A stretch of DNA of 64,000 nt from Rickettsia typhi (GTDB taxonomy: Bacteria > Pseudomonadota > Alphaproteobacteria > Rickettsiales > Deianiraeaceae), in NCBI GenBank assembly GCA_945898725.1, contig CAMDIK010000004.1, forward strand, positions 1 to 64,000. The letters are read 5' to 3'. Both the position numbers and the translations under genes were made by a program. Positions 9,032 through 18,358 of the stretch are shown in pieces (the first letter of the stretch is position 1; every line of letters starts with the position of its first letter). The notes beneath the pieces were generated by a model, which was not told the DNA's origin, made no database searches, and saw only the letters and a program-made list of their open reading frames with translations.

Positions 9032-10177
9032 CTATACTCCAAGTAGCAATCTTGCAGGATTTTCAAGTATTTCCTTAATTTTCACAAGGAAAGTCACAGC
9101 CTCTTTGCCATCTACAATTCTGTGATCATACGAAAGCGCAATGTACATCATTGAGCGAATTTCCACCTGTCCATTCACTGCCATTGGTCTTTGAACTATG
9201 TTATGAAGCCCTAAAATTCCCGATTGCGGAGGATTGATAATTGGCGTGGAAAGCAAGGATCCGTAAACGCCGCCATTGGATATTGTGAAAGTTCCACCTT
9301 GCATTTCTGCAATTTCAAGCTTGCCATCACGAGCTTTCTTCCCATAATTTGCTATTTCTTTTTCAATATCTGCAAGGGAAAGTTGGTCACAATTTCTAAC
9401 CACGGGCACTACCAGCCCCTGTTCCGTTCCAACCGCAACTCCGATGTCATAATAATTTTTGTATATTATGTCGTTACCTTCAATTTCCGCATTAACTGCT
9501 GGAATTTCCTTCAAAGCAGCCACCGCAGCTTTTACAAAAAAAGACATAAATCCAAGTTTTGCCCCGTATTTTTTCTCAAATTTATCTTTATATTCCGCGC
9601 GAAGTTGCATAACATTTGTCATGTCAATTTCGTTAAAAGTTGTAAGAATTGCAGCAGTATTTTGTGATTCCTTCAGTCTTTTTGCAATAGTTTGGCGAAG
9701 TTTTGACATAGTAACGCGCTGTGTAGGTTTTGCATTTTTGTTGCAATCGCCTGAATTTGCAGCAACATTTGCAGTGCACACGTCGTGTTTTAATACCTGT
9801 CCGCCCTTACCGGTTCCTTGCACGGTTTGTAAATTTACACCGTTATCGCTTGCACATTTTTGAGCCGCGGGTGATGGGTCTCTTTGGTAGTTATTTGCAG
9901 GTTGCGCCGTGATTTCTTGAGGTTTTGCTGTGCCTGCGGTTTGCGTGTTATCTATAGATCCAAGAATCGTTCCTGCGGTAACTGTGTCGCCATTTTTAAC
10001 ATTTAATGAAGCAATTACGCCATCAGATAGGGCGCAAATTTCCAGCATAACTTTTTCAGTTTCAATTTCCGCGATGAGCTCGTCTTTCTTGACAAATTCA
10101 CCAATTTTCTTGTATATTTTTGCGATTACAGCTTCACTTACCGATTCACCAAGGGTGGGAGTTATTATGTCCAACAT
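9032..10177 (-). CDS. sucB: Dihydrolipoyllysine succinyltransferase (2-oxoglutarate dehydrogenase E2)
   Basis: E2 of the 2-oxoglutarate dehydrogenase complex. The start chosen is the internal ATG giving [13 protein letters not shown], because lipoyl domains begin there. The longer frame adds 17 residues of non-homologous hydrophobic sequence. The single lipoyl domain (1-75) has K42 in ETEKVML. A short linker, a peripheral-subunit-binding domain (about 95-130, LKHDV) and the catalytic acyltransferase domain follow, with H352/D356 in DHRIVDG. The length of 381 aa is usual for SucB. sucA is not in the window. Confidence 0.94.
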   Translation of the reverse strand: MLDIITPTLGESVSEAVIAKIYKKIGEFVKKDELIAEIETEKVMLEICALSDGVIASLNVKNGDTVTAGTILGSIDNTQTAGTAKPQEITAQPANNYQRDPSPAAQKCASDNGVNLQTVQGTGKGGQVLKHDVCTANVAANSGDCNKNAKPTQRVTMSKLRQTIAKRLKESQNTAAILTTFNEIDMTNVMQLRAEYKDKFEKKYGAKLGFMSFFVKAAVAALKEIPAVNAEIEGNDIIYKNYYDIGVAVGTEQGLVVPVVRNCDQLSLADIEKEIANYGKKARDGKLEIAEMQGGTFTISNGGVYGSLLSTPIINPPQSGILGLHNIVQRPMAVNGQVEIRSMMYIALSYDHRIVDGKEAVTFLVKIKEILENPARLLLGV

Positions 10178-10294
10178 AAAAAAATCAATTATTCCCTTAC
10201 TTGATAAAATAAAAAATAGTATTTGCAAGAAAAATTTAGAAAAAGTTGCAATTTATTAAAATTATGTATGATATTAGTTAGTTGAACTGTTTTT

Positions 10295-11308
10295 ATGATC
10301 TCAAAAAAAGATACAATAGCCTTTATTGGCATGGGAAAATTCGGCACTGCGGTAGCTTATGCACTAGATAAAACAAACCGCTATAAAATTAAATTTTACA
10401 CAAGAGATAGGCAAACAGCAGAGGTTTTTAATACAACTAAAAGCAACCCTCGCTGCCTTTCGGAATATTTTTTTTCCAATGCAAGCGCCAGTGATGACAT
10501 AATTTCTACCGTGCAGAATGTTTCCATTGTTTTTATAACTGTTGCTTCAAGGGATATTGAAAATGTGGCGCGTCAATTATGTGGAATTTTACCCAAAAAA
10601 GCCAAAATTATTCTTTGTAGCAAGGGGGTAAGTGAAAATAGCCCATATTTTTACAGTGAAATTTTTCAAAATATCATAGGTAGGCGTTATCAGATTTATG
10701 TGTTTTCAGGGCCGAATTTTGCCGATGAAATTATAGCCGGAGATCTGTCAATTACCACGCTTGCCGGTAAAAGTTTGCTAAAAACCAAGCTACTATCGCT
10801 GCTTTTCCGCGGAACTAATATCAAAATGGAAAGCACAAACGACATTCGCGGCGTGCAAATTTTCGGCGCAATGAAGAACATTATGGCAATTTCAGTGGGA
10901 ATATTGGAAGGAATGGGTTTTGGAAAAAACAGAACAATACGGGCAATTATGCACTTTGTTAAAGAAATTCAAAAGCTGAATAAAGCCTATAAAGCGAAGC
11001 GAAATACAGCTTATTTATCTGCCGGAATAGGTGATATAATGCTTACATGTTTTGACAACAAGTCGCGTAATAAAAAATTTGGGCTTGCAATTGGCATGGG
11101 TGAATCTGTTGAAAAATTAGTCGCAGAAGACCTAATTGAAGGGTATTACGCAATTAAAGCAATTCGTAATATGTCTCATAGTTTAAGCAGATTTGACAAA
11201 AAAAGCCTGGCTTACATCAATGCGCTTTATGACATACTTTACAACAACAAAGATCCACGGCAAACCCTAACAAAAGTTGAGGACTACCATGGGAAGAGGG
11301 TGGATTAA
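10295..11308 (+). CDS. gpsA: Glycerol-3-phosphate dehydrogenase (NAD(P)+) GpsA
   Basis: Makes sn-glycerol 3-phosphate for phospholipid synthesis, which pgsA at 49 kb then uses. The Rossmann motif IGMGKFGTAVAYAL is at residues 11-24. GPNFADEI, the catalytic lysine region FGAMKNIMAI and the late GIGDIMLTC motif (R-N-K-K-F-G-L) are all present. Its 337 aa fit the family. Its 3' end overlaps the convergent orphan gene at 11305 by 4 bp. Confidence 0.94.
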   Translation: MISKKDTIAFIGMGKFGTAVAYALDKTNRYKIKFYTRDRQTAEVFNTTKSNPRCLSEYFFSNASASDDIISTVQNVSIVFITVASRDIENVARQLCGILPKKAKIILCSKGVSENSPYFYSEIFQNIIGRRYQIYVFSGPNFADEIIAGDLSITTLAGKSLLKTKLLSLLFRGTNIKMESTNDIRGVQIFGAMKNIMAISVGILEGMGFGKNRTIRAIMHFVKEIQKLNKAYKAKRNTAYLSAGIGDIMLTCFDNKSRNKKFGLAIGMGESVEKLVAEDLIEGYYAIKAIRNMSHSLSRFDKKSLAYINALYDILYNNKDPRQTLTKVEDYHGKRVD

Positions 11309-12141
11309 TATCTCAAATTACCAATACCATTGGCGTTAGGTCTTGATGGAAGAACATTTTGCCTGCTTAATGTTTTATATACATCCTTCGTTTTTCCGTA
11401 TAATGTATTTTGATTTATATTTCCCAACCGTGCCAACTCTTCTTGTGATCGATACAAAAGTACTGTACTTGGGATGAGCGCTTTTGGCAAACTTGGCAAT
11501 GCTTCTGAAACTCTATTAGACTCTATCTTCGCTCCTTGGCACACGCATATATTACGGGAATCTTTATAAGCTTTACTATCACGTATGTGATTTAGAGCGT
11601 AACGTTCATCTTTGCCTAGTTCGTCAAACAAGTAATACCTGCGTGGTAATTGAAGATAAAGATCATCTATTGTGTGCTCTAGAAGTCCCTTATCTTCTAT
11701 ATATTTACTTATATTTTCGTTCAATGGAACTCCATCACTGTCATACATATCTGCATATTCCAACACTGCTCTTTCTAGGAAAGATTCTATTATTTGTAGA
11801 TTTTTTGGTAGTATTTTCGACATAGTATCTATAAGATTTGAAACAAATGATTGATTACCATTTTTTATACAATTAAACAATGTAGGCGATAATGATCCTA
11901 CGAGCATATTTAGATCCAAGTTATGTTGATTTTTTTTCAAGCTTATATATTTTCCTATTTTATGTTTGGCGCCAGGCAGTTTTGTTGCAAGAGCCAAGTT
12001 AACCTCTGACATATCTTCTGAAAGTATAGCCCTTGCTAGCGTTACTATTTCCGTAGAGTAGCGACCTCCCGGATTTTGCGCTATTGCAACTAAGTGATTT
12101 GGTATGTTTATTACAGGGTTGGGGTTTTGTTGATTGTTCAT
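11305..12141 (-). CDS. Uncharacterised lineage-specific protein, 278 aa
   Basis: No family recognised. A longer frame from an ATG at 12192 exists, but its first 17 codons lie inside a promoter (-35 TTGACA at 12187-12192, -10 TATACT at 12164-12169). The downstream ATG giving MNNQQNPNPVIN is therefore taken as the start. The product is soluble, mostly helical in character, with a Pro/Asn-rich N-terminus and C-terminus (RPNANG). It contains L-P-R-R-Y-Y and a CVC pair, with no signal peptide or membrane helix. Its codon use is less AT-biased than that of gpsA and lysK beside it. Acquired or fast-evolving, possibly host-directed; this is inference. Confidence 0.65.
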   Translation of the reverse strand: MNNQQNPNPVINIPNHLVAIAQNPGGRYSTEIVTLARAILSEDMSEVNLALATKLPGAKHKIGKYISLKKNQHNLDLNMLVGSLSPTLFNCIKNGNQSFVSNLIDTMSKILPKNLQIIESFLERAVLEYADMYDSDGVPLNENISKYIEDKGLLEHTIDDLYLQLPRRYYLFDELGKDERYALNHIRDSKAYKDSRNICVCQGAKIESNRVSEALPSLPKALIPSTVLLYRSQEELARLGNINQNTLYGKTKDVYKTLSRQNVLPSRPNANGIGNLRY

Positions 12142-12163
12142 ATAATTAAAAAACACTATAACT

Positions 12164-12192
12164 AGTATAGCAAGAATTTCACTCATTGTCAA
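12164..12192 (-). promoter_or_regulatory. Sigma-70 promoter of the 11305-12141 orphan gene
   Basis: On the minus strand, a perfect -35 TTGACA (12187-12192) and -10 TATACT (12164-12169) are separated by 17 bp. Transcription would start near 12157, about 16 nt before the chosen ATG. It overlaps the longer ATG reading, which argues against that start. Confidence 0.75.
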
Positions 12193-12253
12193 TACAAATT
12201 TGCTTGAAAATAATATTTCATGATAAATTATTCATAAAATTAGGCAGAAAGTT

Positions 12254-13810
12254 ATGGATATAAAAATGGTAAATTCCTGGGCTATTGCAGAGGCAGTTAG
12301 AATTCTTGATAAAATTGAGTGGAAAGTTCCAAAAAAAGGCTATGTTTTATTCGAAACCGGTTATGGACCTTCCGGGTTGCCGCATATTGGCACTTTCGGC
12401 GAAGTTGCAAGGGTAAGGATGGTAATGTTTGCATTTTCCATGCTTGCACCGGAAATTCCTACAAAATTATTCTGTGTATCTGATGATATGGATGGAATGC
12501 GGAAAATTCCAAGCAATGTTCCGCGCCAGGAAGAATTGAAAGCTTATATTGGTCAGCCCTTGACGAAAGTTTTTGATCCATATAGCGAAACCACCAGCTA
12601 TGGCGCCTATATGAATGCTAAATTATGCAGTTTTTTAGACAGTTTTGGCTTCGAATATGAATTTATAAGCAGTAGTAAATGCTATCAAGATGGCGTGTAT
12701 GACAAAATGCTTGTTAAAGTAGCAGAAAAATATGATGAAATTCGCCAGCTTGTTATGAAAAGTTTGCGCGATGAAAGAAGGGAAACCTATAGCCCATTTA
12801 TGCCAATTTGCAATAAAACCGGTGCAGTTTTGGAAGACGGCGTTATTTCTATTGATGCTGTGAATCATACGGTGAAATATCAAAATTCCCTTGGAGAGAT
12901 ATTTGAGCAAAAATTTACCGGTGGTGGGGCAAAATTGCAATGGAAGGTGGATTTTGGTATGCGCTGGGCGGCTTTTGAAGTTGACTATGAGATGTACGGG
13001 AAGGATATTTTTGAAAATGAAGATTTATATCGTGGCGTGTGCGAGATTCTGGGTGTAAATCCCCCAATTAACTATCAATATGAGCTATTTTTAGATAAAG
13101 ACGGTAAGAAAATTTCAAAATCTAAAGGAAACGGCGTGACTGTTGACGAATGGTTGCGTTATGCACCGCCACAAACGCTTGGATATTACATGTATCTTAA
13201 GCCAAAAACGGCAAAGCGCCTATATTTTGACGTAATTCCGCGCTGCGTTGATGAATATATTCGCTATTGCAAGTCATATCACACTCAAACTGAAGAACAA
13301 AAGTTGGAAAACCCACTTCATTACGTTCATAGTGGCAATGTTTCGCGCATTGATTTTGATCTTTCTTTTGCTTTATTAATTAATTTAGCGTCGACGTGTA
13401 ACCCGGAAAATGATGATATTATCTGGGGTTTTATTGCAAAATATAATGCAAATCTGACTAAAGGAAAGCATAATTTTTTAGATGCAATGGTGCGCCATGC
13501 TATAGTTTACTACAATGATTTTGTGAAAATTAACAAAAAATATCGCTCCCCAAGCCCGCTTGAGCGCAACGCAATTCAGGCATTGGTTGGCAATTTGCAA
13601 TCTGTGGAACACCTCCCTCAAAGCGGCGATGATTTACAAAATGTGATATACAAAAGTGCAAGTGACGCGAATATCGACGCAAAAGATTTCTTTAAAGCTC
13701 TTTATGAAGTTTTACTGGGGCTTGAGTCTGGTCCAAGATTTGGATCTTTTATAGAGCTATACGGTGTGGAGAATTTTATTGAATATACAAGGAAAATGTT
13801 GCAAATTTAG
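12254..13810 (+). CDS. lysK: Class I lysyl-tRNA synthetase
   Basis: Charges tRNA-Lys with lysine. This is the class I (archaeal-type) enzyme also used by Rickettsia and many alphaproteobacteria, not the class II LysS. The Rossmann catalytic domain carries the HIGH equivalent HIGT at residues 44-47 (in GPSGLPHIGTFGEV). The KMSKS equivalent is KISKSKGNG, near residue 285. The helical anticodon-binding region follows, to a total of 518 aa. A purine-rich stretch GGCAGAAAG precedes the ATG. It overlaps the convergent ftsB by 4 bp. Confidence 0.96.
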   Translation: MDIKMVNSWAIAEAVRILDKIEWKVPKKGYVLFETGYGPSGLPHIGTFGEVARVRMVMFAFSMLAPEIPTKLFCVSDDMDGMRKIPSNVPRQEELKAYIGQPLTKVFDPYSETTSYGAYMNAKLCSFLDSFGFEYEFISSSKCYQDGVYDKMLVKVAEKYDEIRQLVMKSLRDERRETYSPFMPICNKTGAVLEDGVISIDAVNHTVKYQNSLGEIFEQKFTGGGAKLQWKVDFGMRWAAFEVDYEMYGKDIFENEDLYRGVCEILGVNPPINYQYELFLDKDGKKISKSKGNGVTVDEWLRYAPPQTLGYYMYLKPKTAKRLYFDVIPRCVDEYIRYCKSYHTQTEEQKLENPLHYVHSGNVSRIDFDLSFALLINLASTCNPENDDIIWGFIAKYNANLTKGKHNFLDAMVRHAIVYYNDFVKINKKYRSPSPLERNAIQALVGNLQSVEHLPQSGDDLQNVIYKSASDANIDAKDFFKALYEVLLGLESGPRFGSFIELYGVENFIEYTRKMLQI

Positions 13811-14103
13811 CCTGTGATGATAATCACTTTTTCATTTGGCTTGGAGTATTCATAGTTTTGTTTGATGAATTCATCAATTTTATCTTCATCGTTGATTTTA
13901 CCGGTCATTGCATCGATTGTCTGCTGATATACCGCAATTTTTTGCTCATTTATCTGATGAATTTCGCGATGTTGCCTATGCTCATTGTAAACTTTTGTGA
14001 AATTTATGTGCCCATTTATTCCAAAATATCCAAGATATATATTCAGCAATATAAACATAAGTAGTACATATTTTATATTTTTTTCCTGCCTGATACTAAT
14101 CAT
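13807..14103 (-). CDS. ftsB: FtsB/DivIC-like septum formation initiator
   Basis: Start taken at the ATG giving MISIRQEKNIKYV (98 aa), 4 nt after the upstream stop. The longer frame reads back through the preceding gene. It has one membrane helix (about 10-28) and then a coiled coil with the G-x-x-G-H-I-N-F pattern, ending in E-K-V-I-I-I. This is the usual FtsB architecture: single-pass, periplasmic coiled coil, part of the FtsQLB divisome switch. It lies directly downstream of a VirB2-like gene rather than the usual eno/pdhA context. Assignment rests on topology and pattern. Confidence 0.75.
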   Translation of the reverse strand: MISIRQEKNIKYVLLMFILLNIYLGYFGINGHINFTKVYNEHRQHREIHQINEQKIAVYQQTIDAMTGKINDEDKIDEFIKQNYEYSKPNEKVIIITG

Positions 14104-14107
14104 ATTT

Positions 14108-14479
14108 TTACAACAAAGCTGCCGGACATGACGCTGAAATAATTTCTTCCGGTGTGTATTTTTTTGCCTTGCTGAAAGTTTTTCCGCCAAGGCTACCCGA
14201 TACATTTGTGATTGTTGATGGCAGTAGTAATACCGCAAAATTTCCCGGTGCAACAATCAAAAAAATTGCAAAAACCGTAATAAATGCCTTTTGCATCGTA
14301 AGTGACCCATTCAGCATATTGAAGGCAACCCCCATCACTATTATTATCAATATAGCGCGGAATATTCTTGAAGTTAGGATGATCAAAACCATGCATATTG
14401 CGTCAATTAATCCACCTGCGTTTCCCATATAAAAAAAACATACAAGATATATGCTTACAAGAAAAATCTTTAAAGTCAA
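14108..14479 (-). CDS. TrbC/VirB2-like type IV secretion pilin
   Basis: A 123-residue protein with a signal peptide (about 1-22) and two further hydrophobic segments (about 24-50 and 60-86). Between them is a short polar turn FNMLNGSLTMQKA. The pattern ICMVLIILTSRIFRAI followed by G, G-S, A and AP matches the TrbC/VirB2 family. VirB2 subunits form the pilus of the type IV secretion machine. Multiple scattered virB2 copies are known in Rickettsiales. The start is a TTG at 14479 preceded by a GGAAG Shine-Dalgarno at good spacing; no ATG would preserve the signal peptide. It is followed at 4 nt by ftsB. Confidence 0.62.
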   Translation of the reverse strand: MTLKIFLVSIYLVCFFYMGNAGGLIDAICMVLIILTSRIFRAILIIIVMGVAFNMLNGSLTMQKAFITVFAIFLIVAPGNFAVLLLPSTITNVSGSLGGKTFSKAKKYTPEEIISASCPAALL

Positions 14480-14535
14480 TACTTGCTTCCAAGTTTTTTT
14501 TTAAATATTACATTTGGGTGAATTTTATTAAAAAT

Positions 14536-14940
14536 ATGAAGAAATTTAAGGCTTACGCAAGTGTGTTTAACGTTCAAGATCGGCAAAATGATATTATACT
14601 TCCCGGGGCTTATTTTGAAATTAAAGACAATCCTAAAAAGCTTATTAATTTACCAATTTTATGGCAACATATTTCTGAAAAGAAAATCGGAAAAGTGCTA
14701 AAAATACGCGAAGATTATCGTGGGTTAATTATATATGGCGCGCTTGACACAAATAGCACAACTGGCATGGATTGTTATCTAAAAATGAAGCGCGGAATTG
14801 CCGGAGTTAGCATTGGATATTACCCAACCGAATTTCACCAAGAAGGAAATCTTAAATATATTAGCAAAATCAAGTTACAGGAAATAAGCATTGTAACTTT
14901 TCCTGCAAATGAAGATGCGCGAATTTTGGCGCTTGAATAA
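14536..14940 (+). CDS. HK97-family prohead protease (lone GTA/phage gene)
   Basis: Start chosen at the ATG giving MKKFKAYASVFN (134 aa); the longer frame adds non-homologous sequence. It matches peptidase family S78 along its length: I-L-W-Q-H (H45), IGKVLKIREDYRGL, VSIGYYPTEF (S92) and the C-terminal LQEISIVTFPAN. In phages it matures the capsid. Here there is no adjacent capsid, portal or terminase gene. Rickettsiales and other alphaproteobacteria carry such genes as dispersed gene-transfer-agent parts. A clean terminator follows, so the gene is probably expressed as a single unit. Confidence 0.88.
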   Translation: MKKFKAYASVFNVQDRQNDIILPGAYFEIKDNPKKLINLPILWQHISEKKIGKVLKIREDYRGLIIYGALDTNSTTGMDCYLKMKRGIAGVSIGYYPTEFHQEGNLKYISKIKLQEISIVTFPANEDARILALE

Positions 14941-14948
14941 AGTATTAT

Positions 14949-14978
14949 CCCGCAGTTTTTTAGGCTGCGGGTTTTTTT
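14949..14978 (+). terminator. Rho-independent terminator after the prohead protease
   Basis: A 7-bp perfect GC-rich stem CCCGCAG/CTGCGGG (14949-14955 with 14965-14971), a 9-nt loop and a run of seven T. It begins 8 nt after the protease stop codon and points in the same direction. There is no T-run on the other side, so it does not serve dnaK. Confidence 0.93.
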
Positions 14979-14984
14979 AAAAAA

Positions 14985-16844
14985 TTACCCAACGTCTTTC
15001 GCGTTTGAATCAGGATTTTCTGCACTGCTTGCAGAATCACTACCGGAATTCATCAATTCGCCAATTTTCATAAGCGCGTTTTGTAAATCGCCGGTTGCAG
15101 TTTTAATCTCTTCAACATTGTCTTTTTCCCTGACATCTTTTAACTTGGATATAGCTTTTTCAATGTCATTTTTAGCATCTTCAGGAATCTTTTCCTTGTA
15201 TTCACTCAAAGATTTTTCCGCCTGGTGCACTGCAACATCTGCCTGATTTTTTACTTCTGCCAACTCTCTCTTTTCACGATCTTTATCAGCATTATCTTCA
15301 GCATCTTTCATCATTTTTTTGATTTCATCTTCCGAAAGTCCGCCAGACGCTTTTATGGTAATTTTTTGCTCTTTACCACTTGATTTATCTTTCGCTGACA
15401 CGTGCAAAATACCATTTGCATCAATGTCAAATGAAACCTCAATTTGCGGCATTCCACGCGGCGATGGAGGAATTCCATCAAGCATAAATTCGCCTAGAAG
15501 TTTATTATCGGAAGCCATTTGCCTTTCACCTTGATAAACTCTAATTCCAACCGTGCTTTGATTATCATCCGCTGTTGAGAAAACCTGCGATTTTTTCGTT
15601 GGAATTGTTGTATTTCTTTCGATCAATTTGGTCATTACCCCACCCATGGTTTCAATTCCAAGTGAAAGTGGCGTAACATCTAGCAATACTACATCTTTTA
15701 CGTCCCCGCGCAAAACTGCACCCTGAATTGCCGCGCCAATTGCCACAACTTCATCAGGATTTACCCCTCTGTGTGGCTCTTTTCCGAAAAATTCCTGGAC
15801 AGTTTCAATCACTTTTGGCATTCTTGTCATACCACCAACAAGTACAACTTCGTGTATGTCGGAAGTTGATAAACCTGCATCTTTCAGGGCATTTTTGCAA
15901 GGTTCGATTGTTGCTTTGATTAAATCTTCAACCAATTGCTCCAATTTTGCACGCGTTAATTTGATATTCATGTGCTTTGGCCCTGAAGCGTCAGCCGTGA
16001 TATATGGAAGATTTATGTCCGTTTCCATTCTGTTTGATAGCTCAATTTTACCCTTTTCCGCAGCCTCTTTTAAACGCTGAACTGCAAGATGATCTTTGCT
16101 TAGGTCTATTCCGGTTTCGCGTTTGAATTCGTCAACCAGATATTTTTGCACCCTGTAGTCAAAGTCTTCACCGCCAAGGAATGTGTTACCATTTGTTGCG
16201 CGAACTTCAAAAACCCCACCGCCAATTTCCAAAACTGAAACGTCAAAAGTACCACCACCAAGGTCGTAAACTACTATTTTTTTATCGCCTTTTTTGTCCA
16301 AACCATAGGCAAGAGCCGCAGCTGTTGGCTCATTTATTATACGCAAAACTTCCAAACCAGCTATTGCACCAGCATCTTTTGTTGCCTGGCGCTGCGCGTC
16401 GTTAAAGTAAGCCGGCACAGTAATTACAGCCTTAGTCACTTTTTCGCCAAGATAATTTTCGGCTGTTTCTTTCATTTTTTGCAATACATATGCGCCCATT
16501 TGGCTTGGGGAATAGTCTTTCCCGCTGACTTTTATCCAGGCATCACCGGATTTTGATTTTGTTATGTCAAACGCTGAATGCTCTTGTTGTTTTTTAACTT
16601 CCGCGTCATCATAGCTTCTTCCAATCAATCTTTTTGAGCCGTGCACAGTGTTTTTCGGATTTGTAACCGCCTGCCTTTTGGCTACCGTTCCAACTAATAT
16701 TTCATTATCTGTAAAGCCGATAATAGACGGGGTTGTGTTCAAACCTTCCGAATTTATAAGCACTTTTGGCTGCCCGCCTTCCATCACCGCAACGCAAGAA
16801 TTTGTTGTTCCAAGATCAATACCGATTATAATTCCTGACGACAT
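14985..16844 (-). CDS. dnaK: Chaperone DnaK (Hsp70)
   Basis: An ATP-driven protein-folding chaperone working with DnaJ (23.4 kb) and GrpE. Start chosen at the ATG giving [16 protein letters not shown] (619 aa), since seven residues upstream are non-homologous. The nucleotide-binding domain shows [31 protein letters not shown] and [12 protein letters not shown]. The substrate domain starts near 390 ([14 protein letters not shown]). The C-terminal lid is followed by a short Ser/Asp tail. dnaK and dnaJ are separated by several kilobases here rather than being adjacent. Confidence 0.98.
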   Translation of the reverse strand: MSSGIIIGIDLGTTNSCVAVMEGGQPKVLINSEGLNTTPSIIGFTDNEILVGTVAKRQAVTNPKNTVHGSKRLIGRSYDDAEVKKQQEHSAFDITKSKSGDAWIKVSGKDYSPSQMGAYVLQKMKETAENYLGEKVTKAVITVPAYFNDAQRQATKDAGAIAGLEVLRIINEPTAAALAYGLDKKGDKKIVVYDLGGGTFDVSVLEIGGGVFEVRATNGNTFLGGEDFDYRVQKYLVDEFKRETGIDLSKDHLAVQRLKEAAEKGKIELSNRMETDINLPYITADASGPKHMNIKLTRAKLEQLVEDLIKATIEPCKNALKDAGLSTSDIHEVVLVGGMTRMPKVIETVQEFFGKEPHRGVNPDEVVAIGAAIQGAVLRGDVKDVVLLDVTPLSLGIETMGGVMTKLIERNTTIPTKKSQVFSTADDNQSTVGIRVYQGERQMASDNKLLGEFMLDGIPPSPRGMPQIEVSFDIDANGILHVSAKDKSSGKEQKITIKASGGLSEDEIKKMMKDAEDNADKDREKRELAEVKNQADVAVHQAEKSLSEYKEKIPEDAKNDIEKAISKLKDVREKDNVEEIKTATGDLQNALMKIGELMNSGSDSASSAENPDSNAKDVG

Positions 16845-16876
16845 AAAGTTAATAAAAAAATACATTTCATAATATA

Positions 16877-16903
16877 TTTATACAAAAATATATATTTTTC
16901 AAG
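16877..16903 (-). promoter_or_regulatory. Possible dnaK promoter with heat-shock-like -35
   Basis: Upstream of dnaK the minus strand has CTTGAAA (16897-16903), the consensus -35 for sigma-32. A TATAAA sequence (16877-16882) lies 14 bp further on, instead of the GC-rich sigma-32 -10. The surrounding sequence is nearly all A/T, so chance matches are easy. Suggestive only. Confidence 0.3.
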
Positions 16904-16916
16904 TGATTTAAAAAAA

Positions 16917-17138
16917 TTATTTTTTGCATATTTTTGCTGTAACTTTTTGCACTATTGGTGCTACAAAAAATGCAGCAGGAAAACTGATTGAAAGACTGAA
17001 AATCCAGTTTTTCATCCAAATGAATGGAAAATTTGCACTTATACCAAGGTTTATGAAGGTTATAAACCCAGACATTAAAAACGACATAAATAATGCCATT
17101 AAAAATGGAAAAACAAATCTTGGACTTCTTAAAAACAT
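16917..17138 (-). CDS. DUF2798 family small membrane protein
   Basis: A 73-residue protein with two hydrophobic helices (about 8-30 and 45-65) and the family pattern: RFVFPFLMALFMSFLMSGF, then F-I-N-L-G, and a PIVQKVTAKI-type end. Family function is unknown. It follows the beta-lactamase-fold lipoprotein gene with a 6-bp gap, so the two are likely co-transcribed. Confidence 0.75.
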   Translation of the reverse strand: MFLRSPRFVFPFLMALFMSFLMSGFITFINLGISANFPFIWMKNWIFSLSISFPAAFFVAPIVQKVTAKICKK

Positions 17139-17144
17139 ATATAA

Positions 17145-18290
17145 TTAATTGATATTTACTGCTTTACTTGCGGAATCTTGCTTATTTTTACTATCAGTTT
17201 GATTAATAGTTTTCAGAATGTATCCAGCTAAATTATCCGTGAAAACACTGGAAGTATTCGATAAAATTACCACAAAGGTATCAAGCGTTTTGTTGTACAC
17301 AAATATATTAGACGCGCCATTTATAAATCCGCGGTGGAAAATGCATTCAAATCCGCCAATTTTCCCGAATCTCATGCCATATCCATAGTCAATTTGCTCG
17401 GTTTTTCCCTTGTTTTGCTCTGTTCCTCGGGTGTTATATCTCTGCCAATAATCCTGATTTGATGACATAAAATGAATCCATTTTTCAAAATCATTGAGAG
17501 ACATCTGTATTCCAAAATCTCCTGTTGTTATATAGTTAATTTTATTTTTCAAGGGTTGAAAATGCGGCCATTCGCTGTAAGAAGTGGATTCTTCCGATAG
17601 AAGCTGGCGATTTGGCGTGTTAATGAATGATTTCATGCCATTTGGTTCGAATATTTCCTTGACAAGAAAAGTGTTGTAGTCAGTTTGCGTAATGTGTGAT
17701 ACTATTATAGAAAGCAGGACGTAATTTGTATTGCTGTAACTGAATTTTGTGTTATTTTCCTTGAAGTTTATCTTGCCTTTTTTTAAGTATTCCATTACGA
17801 AAGCGTTGCTTATTAGCTCACCGGAGTTTACTTTTTGGTGTAAATTTAGCGATTTATCATTCAGATAATCCGGCAACCCGCTGGTGTGGAAAATTAAATT
17901 ATTTACCTTAATATTTTTTGGTAAAAATGAAAATTCTGGCGGCAAATAGTCCCGTGCGGGCTTGGATAAATCAATTTTCCCAAGGTTTGCAAGCTTAATA
18001 ATCGCACCGGCAGTGAACATTTTTGATATTGATCCCGTTTCAAAAACGGTATCCGGGCTGATGATTTGCTTTGTTTCCAAATTTGCAAGTCCGTAGCCGT
18101 GTTTTAAGATTGTTTGCTTGTTTTTTATCACCAAAATTCCCACCCCGGGGGCTTTGTTTGTAAAGTCTTCAAGGTTTGTAAATTCATATTTTGTATAGGT
18201 TTGATCGGAGTTTATTTGCGTCCCGCGCAGGCTGTTATTTGCGCAAGTTGCAAGTAAAATAAGCAAAAATATCAAGGAGTATTTTTTCAT
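17145..18290 (-). CDS. Beta-lactamase-fold serine hydrolase, lipoprotein
   Basis: A class C/PBP4*-type (family S12) protein. The signal sequence ends in a lipobox LLATC, so it is probably anchored in the outer or inner membrane. The catalytic SxxK is SISK (around residue 87) and the YxN motif is FSYSNTNY (around 185). The third motif is HRGFING, a KTG-box equivalent. Such enzymes act as D-alanyl-D-alanine peptidases, esterases or peptidoglycan-remodelling hydrolases; true beta-lactamase activity cannot be inferred. Two starts are possible, three codons apart; the one giving MKKYSLIF is chosen as a typical lipoprotein signal. Confidence 0.83.
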   Translation of the reverse strand: MKKYSLIFLLILLATCANNSLRGTQINSDQTYTKYEFTNLEDFTNKAPGVGILVIKNKQTILKHGYGLANLETKQIISPDTVFETGSISKMFTAGAIIKLANLGKIDLSKPARDYLPPEFSFLPKNIKVNNLIFHTSGLPDYLNDKSLNLHQKVNSGELISNAFVMEYLKKGKINFKENNTKFSYSNTNYVLLSIIVSHITQTDYNTFLVKEIFEPNGMKSFINTPNRQLLSEESTSYSEWPHFQPLKNKINYITTGDFGIQMSLNDFEKWIHFMSSNQDYWQRYNTRGTEQNKGKTEQIDYGYGMRFGKIGGFECIFHRGFINGASNIFVYNKTLDTFVVILSNTSSVFTDNLAGYILKTINQTDSKNKQDSASKAVNIN

Positions 18291-18358
18291 TATAGACATG
18301 TATAATATTACATATATATAAATTGAAATATTTTATTTACAAGGAAAAAATGCGCCAC

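Noticed and set aside
10246..10272. gpsA promoter TTGCAA/TATGAT
   Set aside because: The spacer is only 15 bp and both boxes deviate from consensus.
16917..17138. Opposite-strand frame at 16924-17148 as a gene
   Set aside because: It is the mirror of the DUF2798 gene, which has the family pattern on the minus strand.
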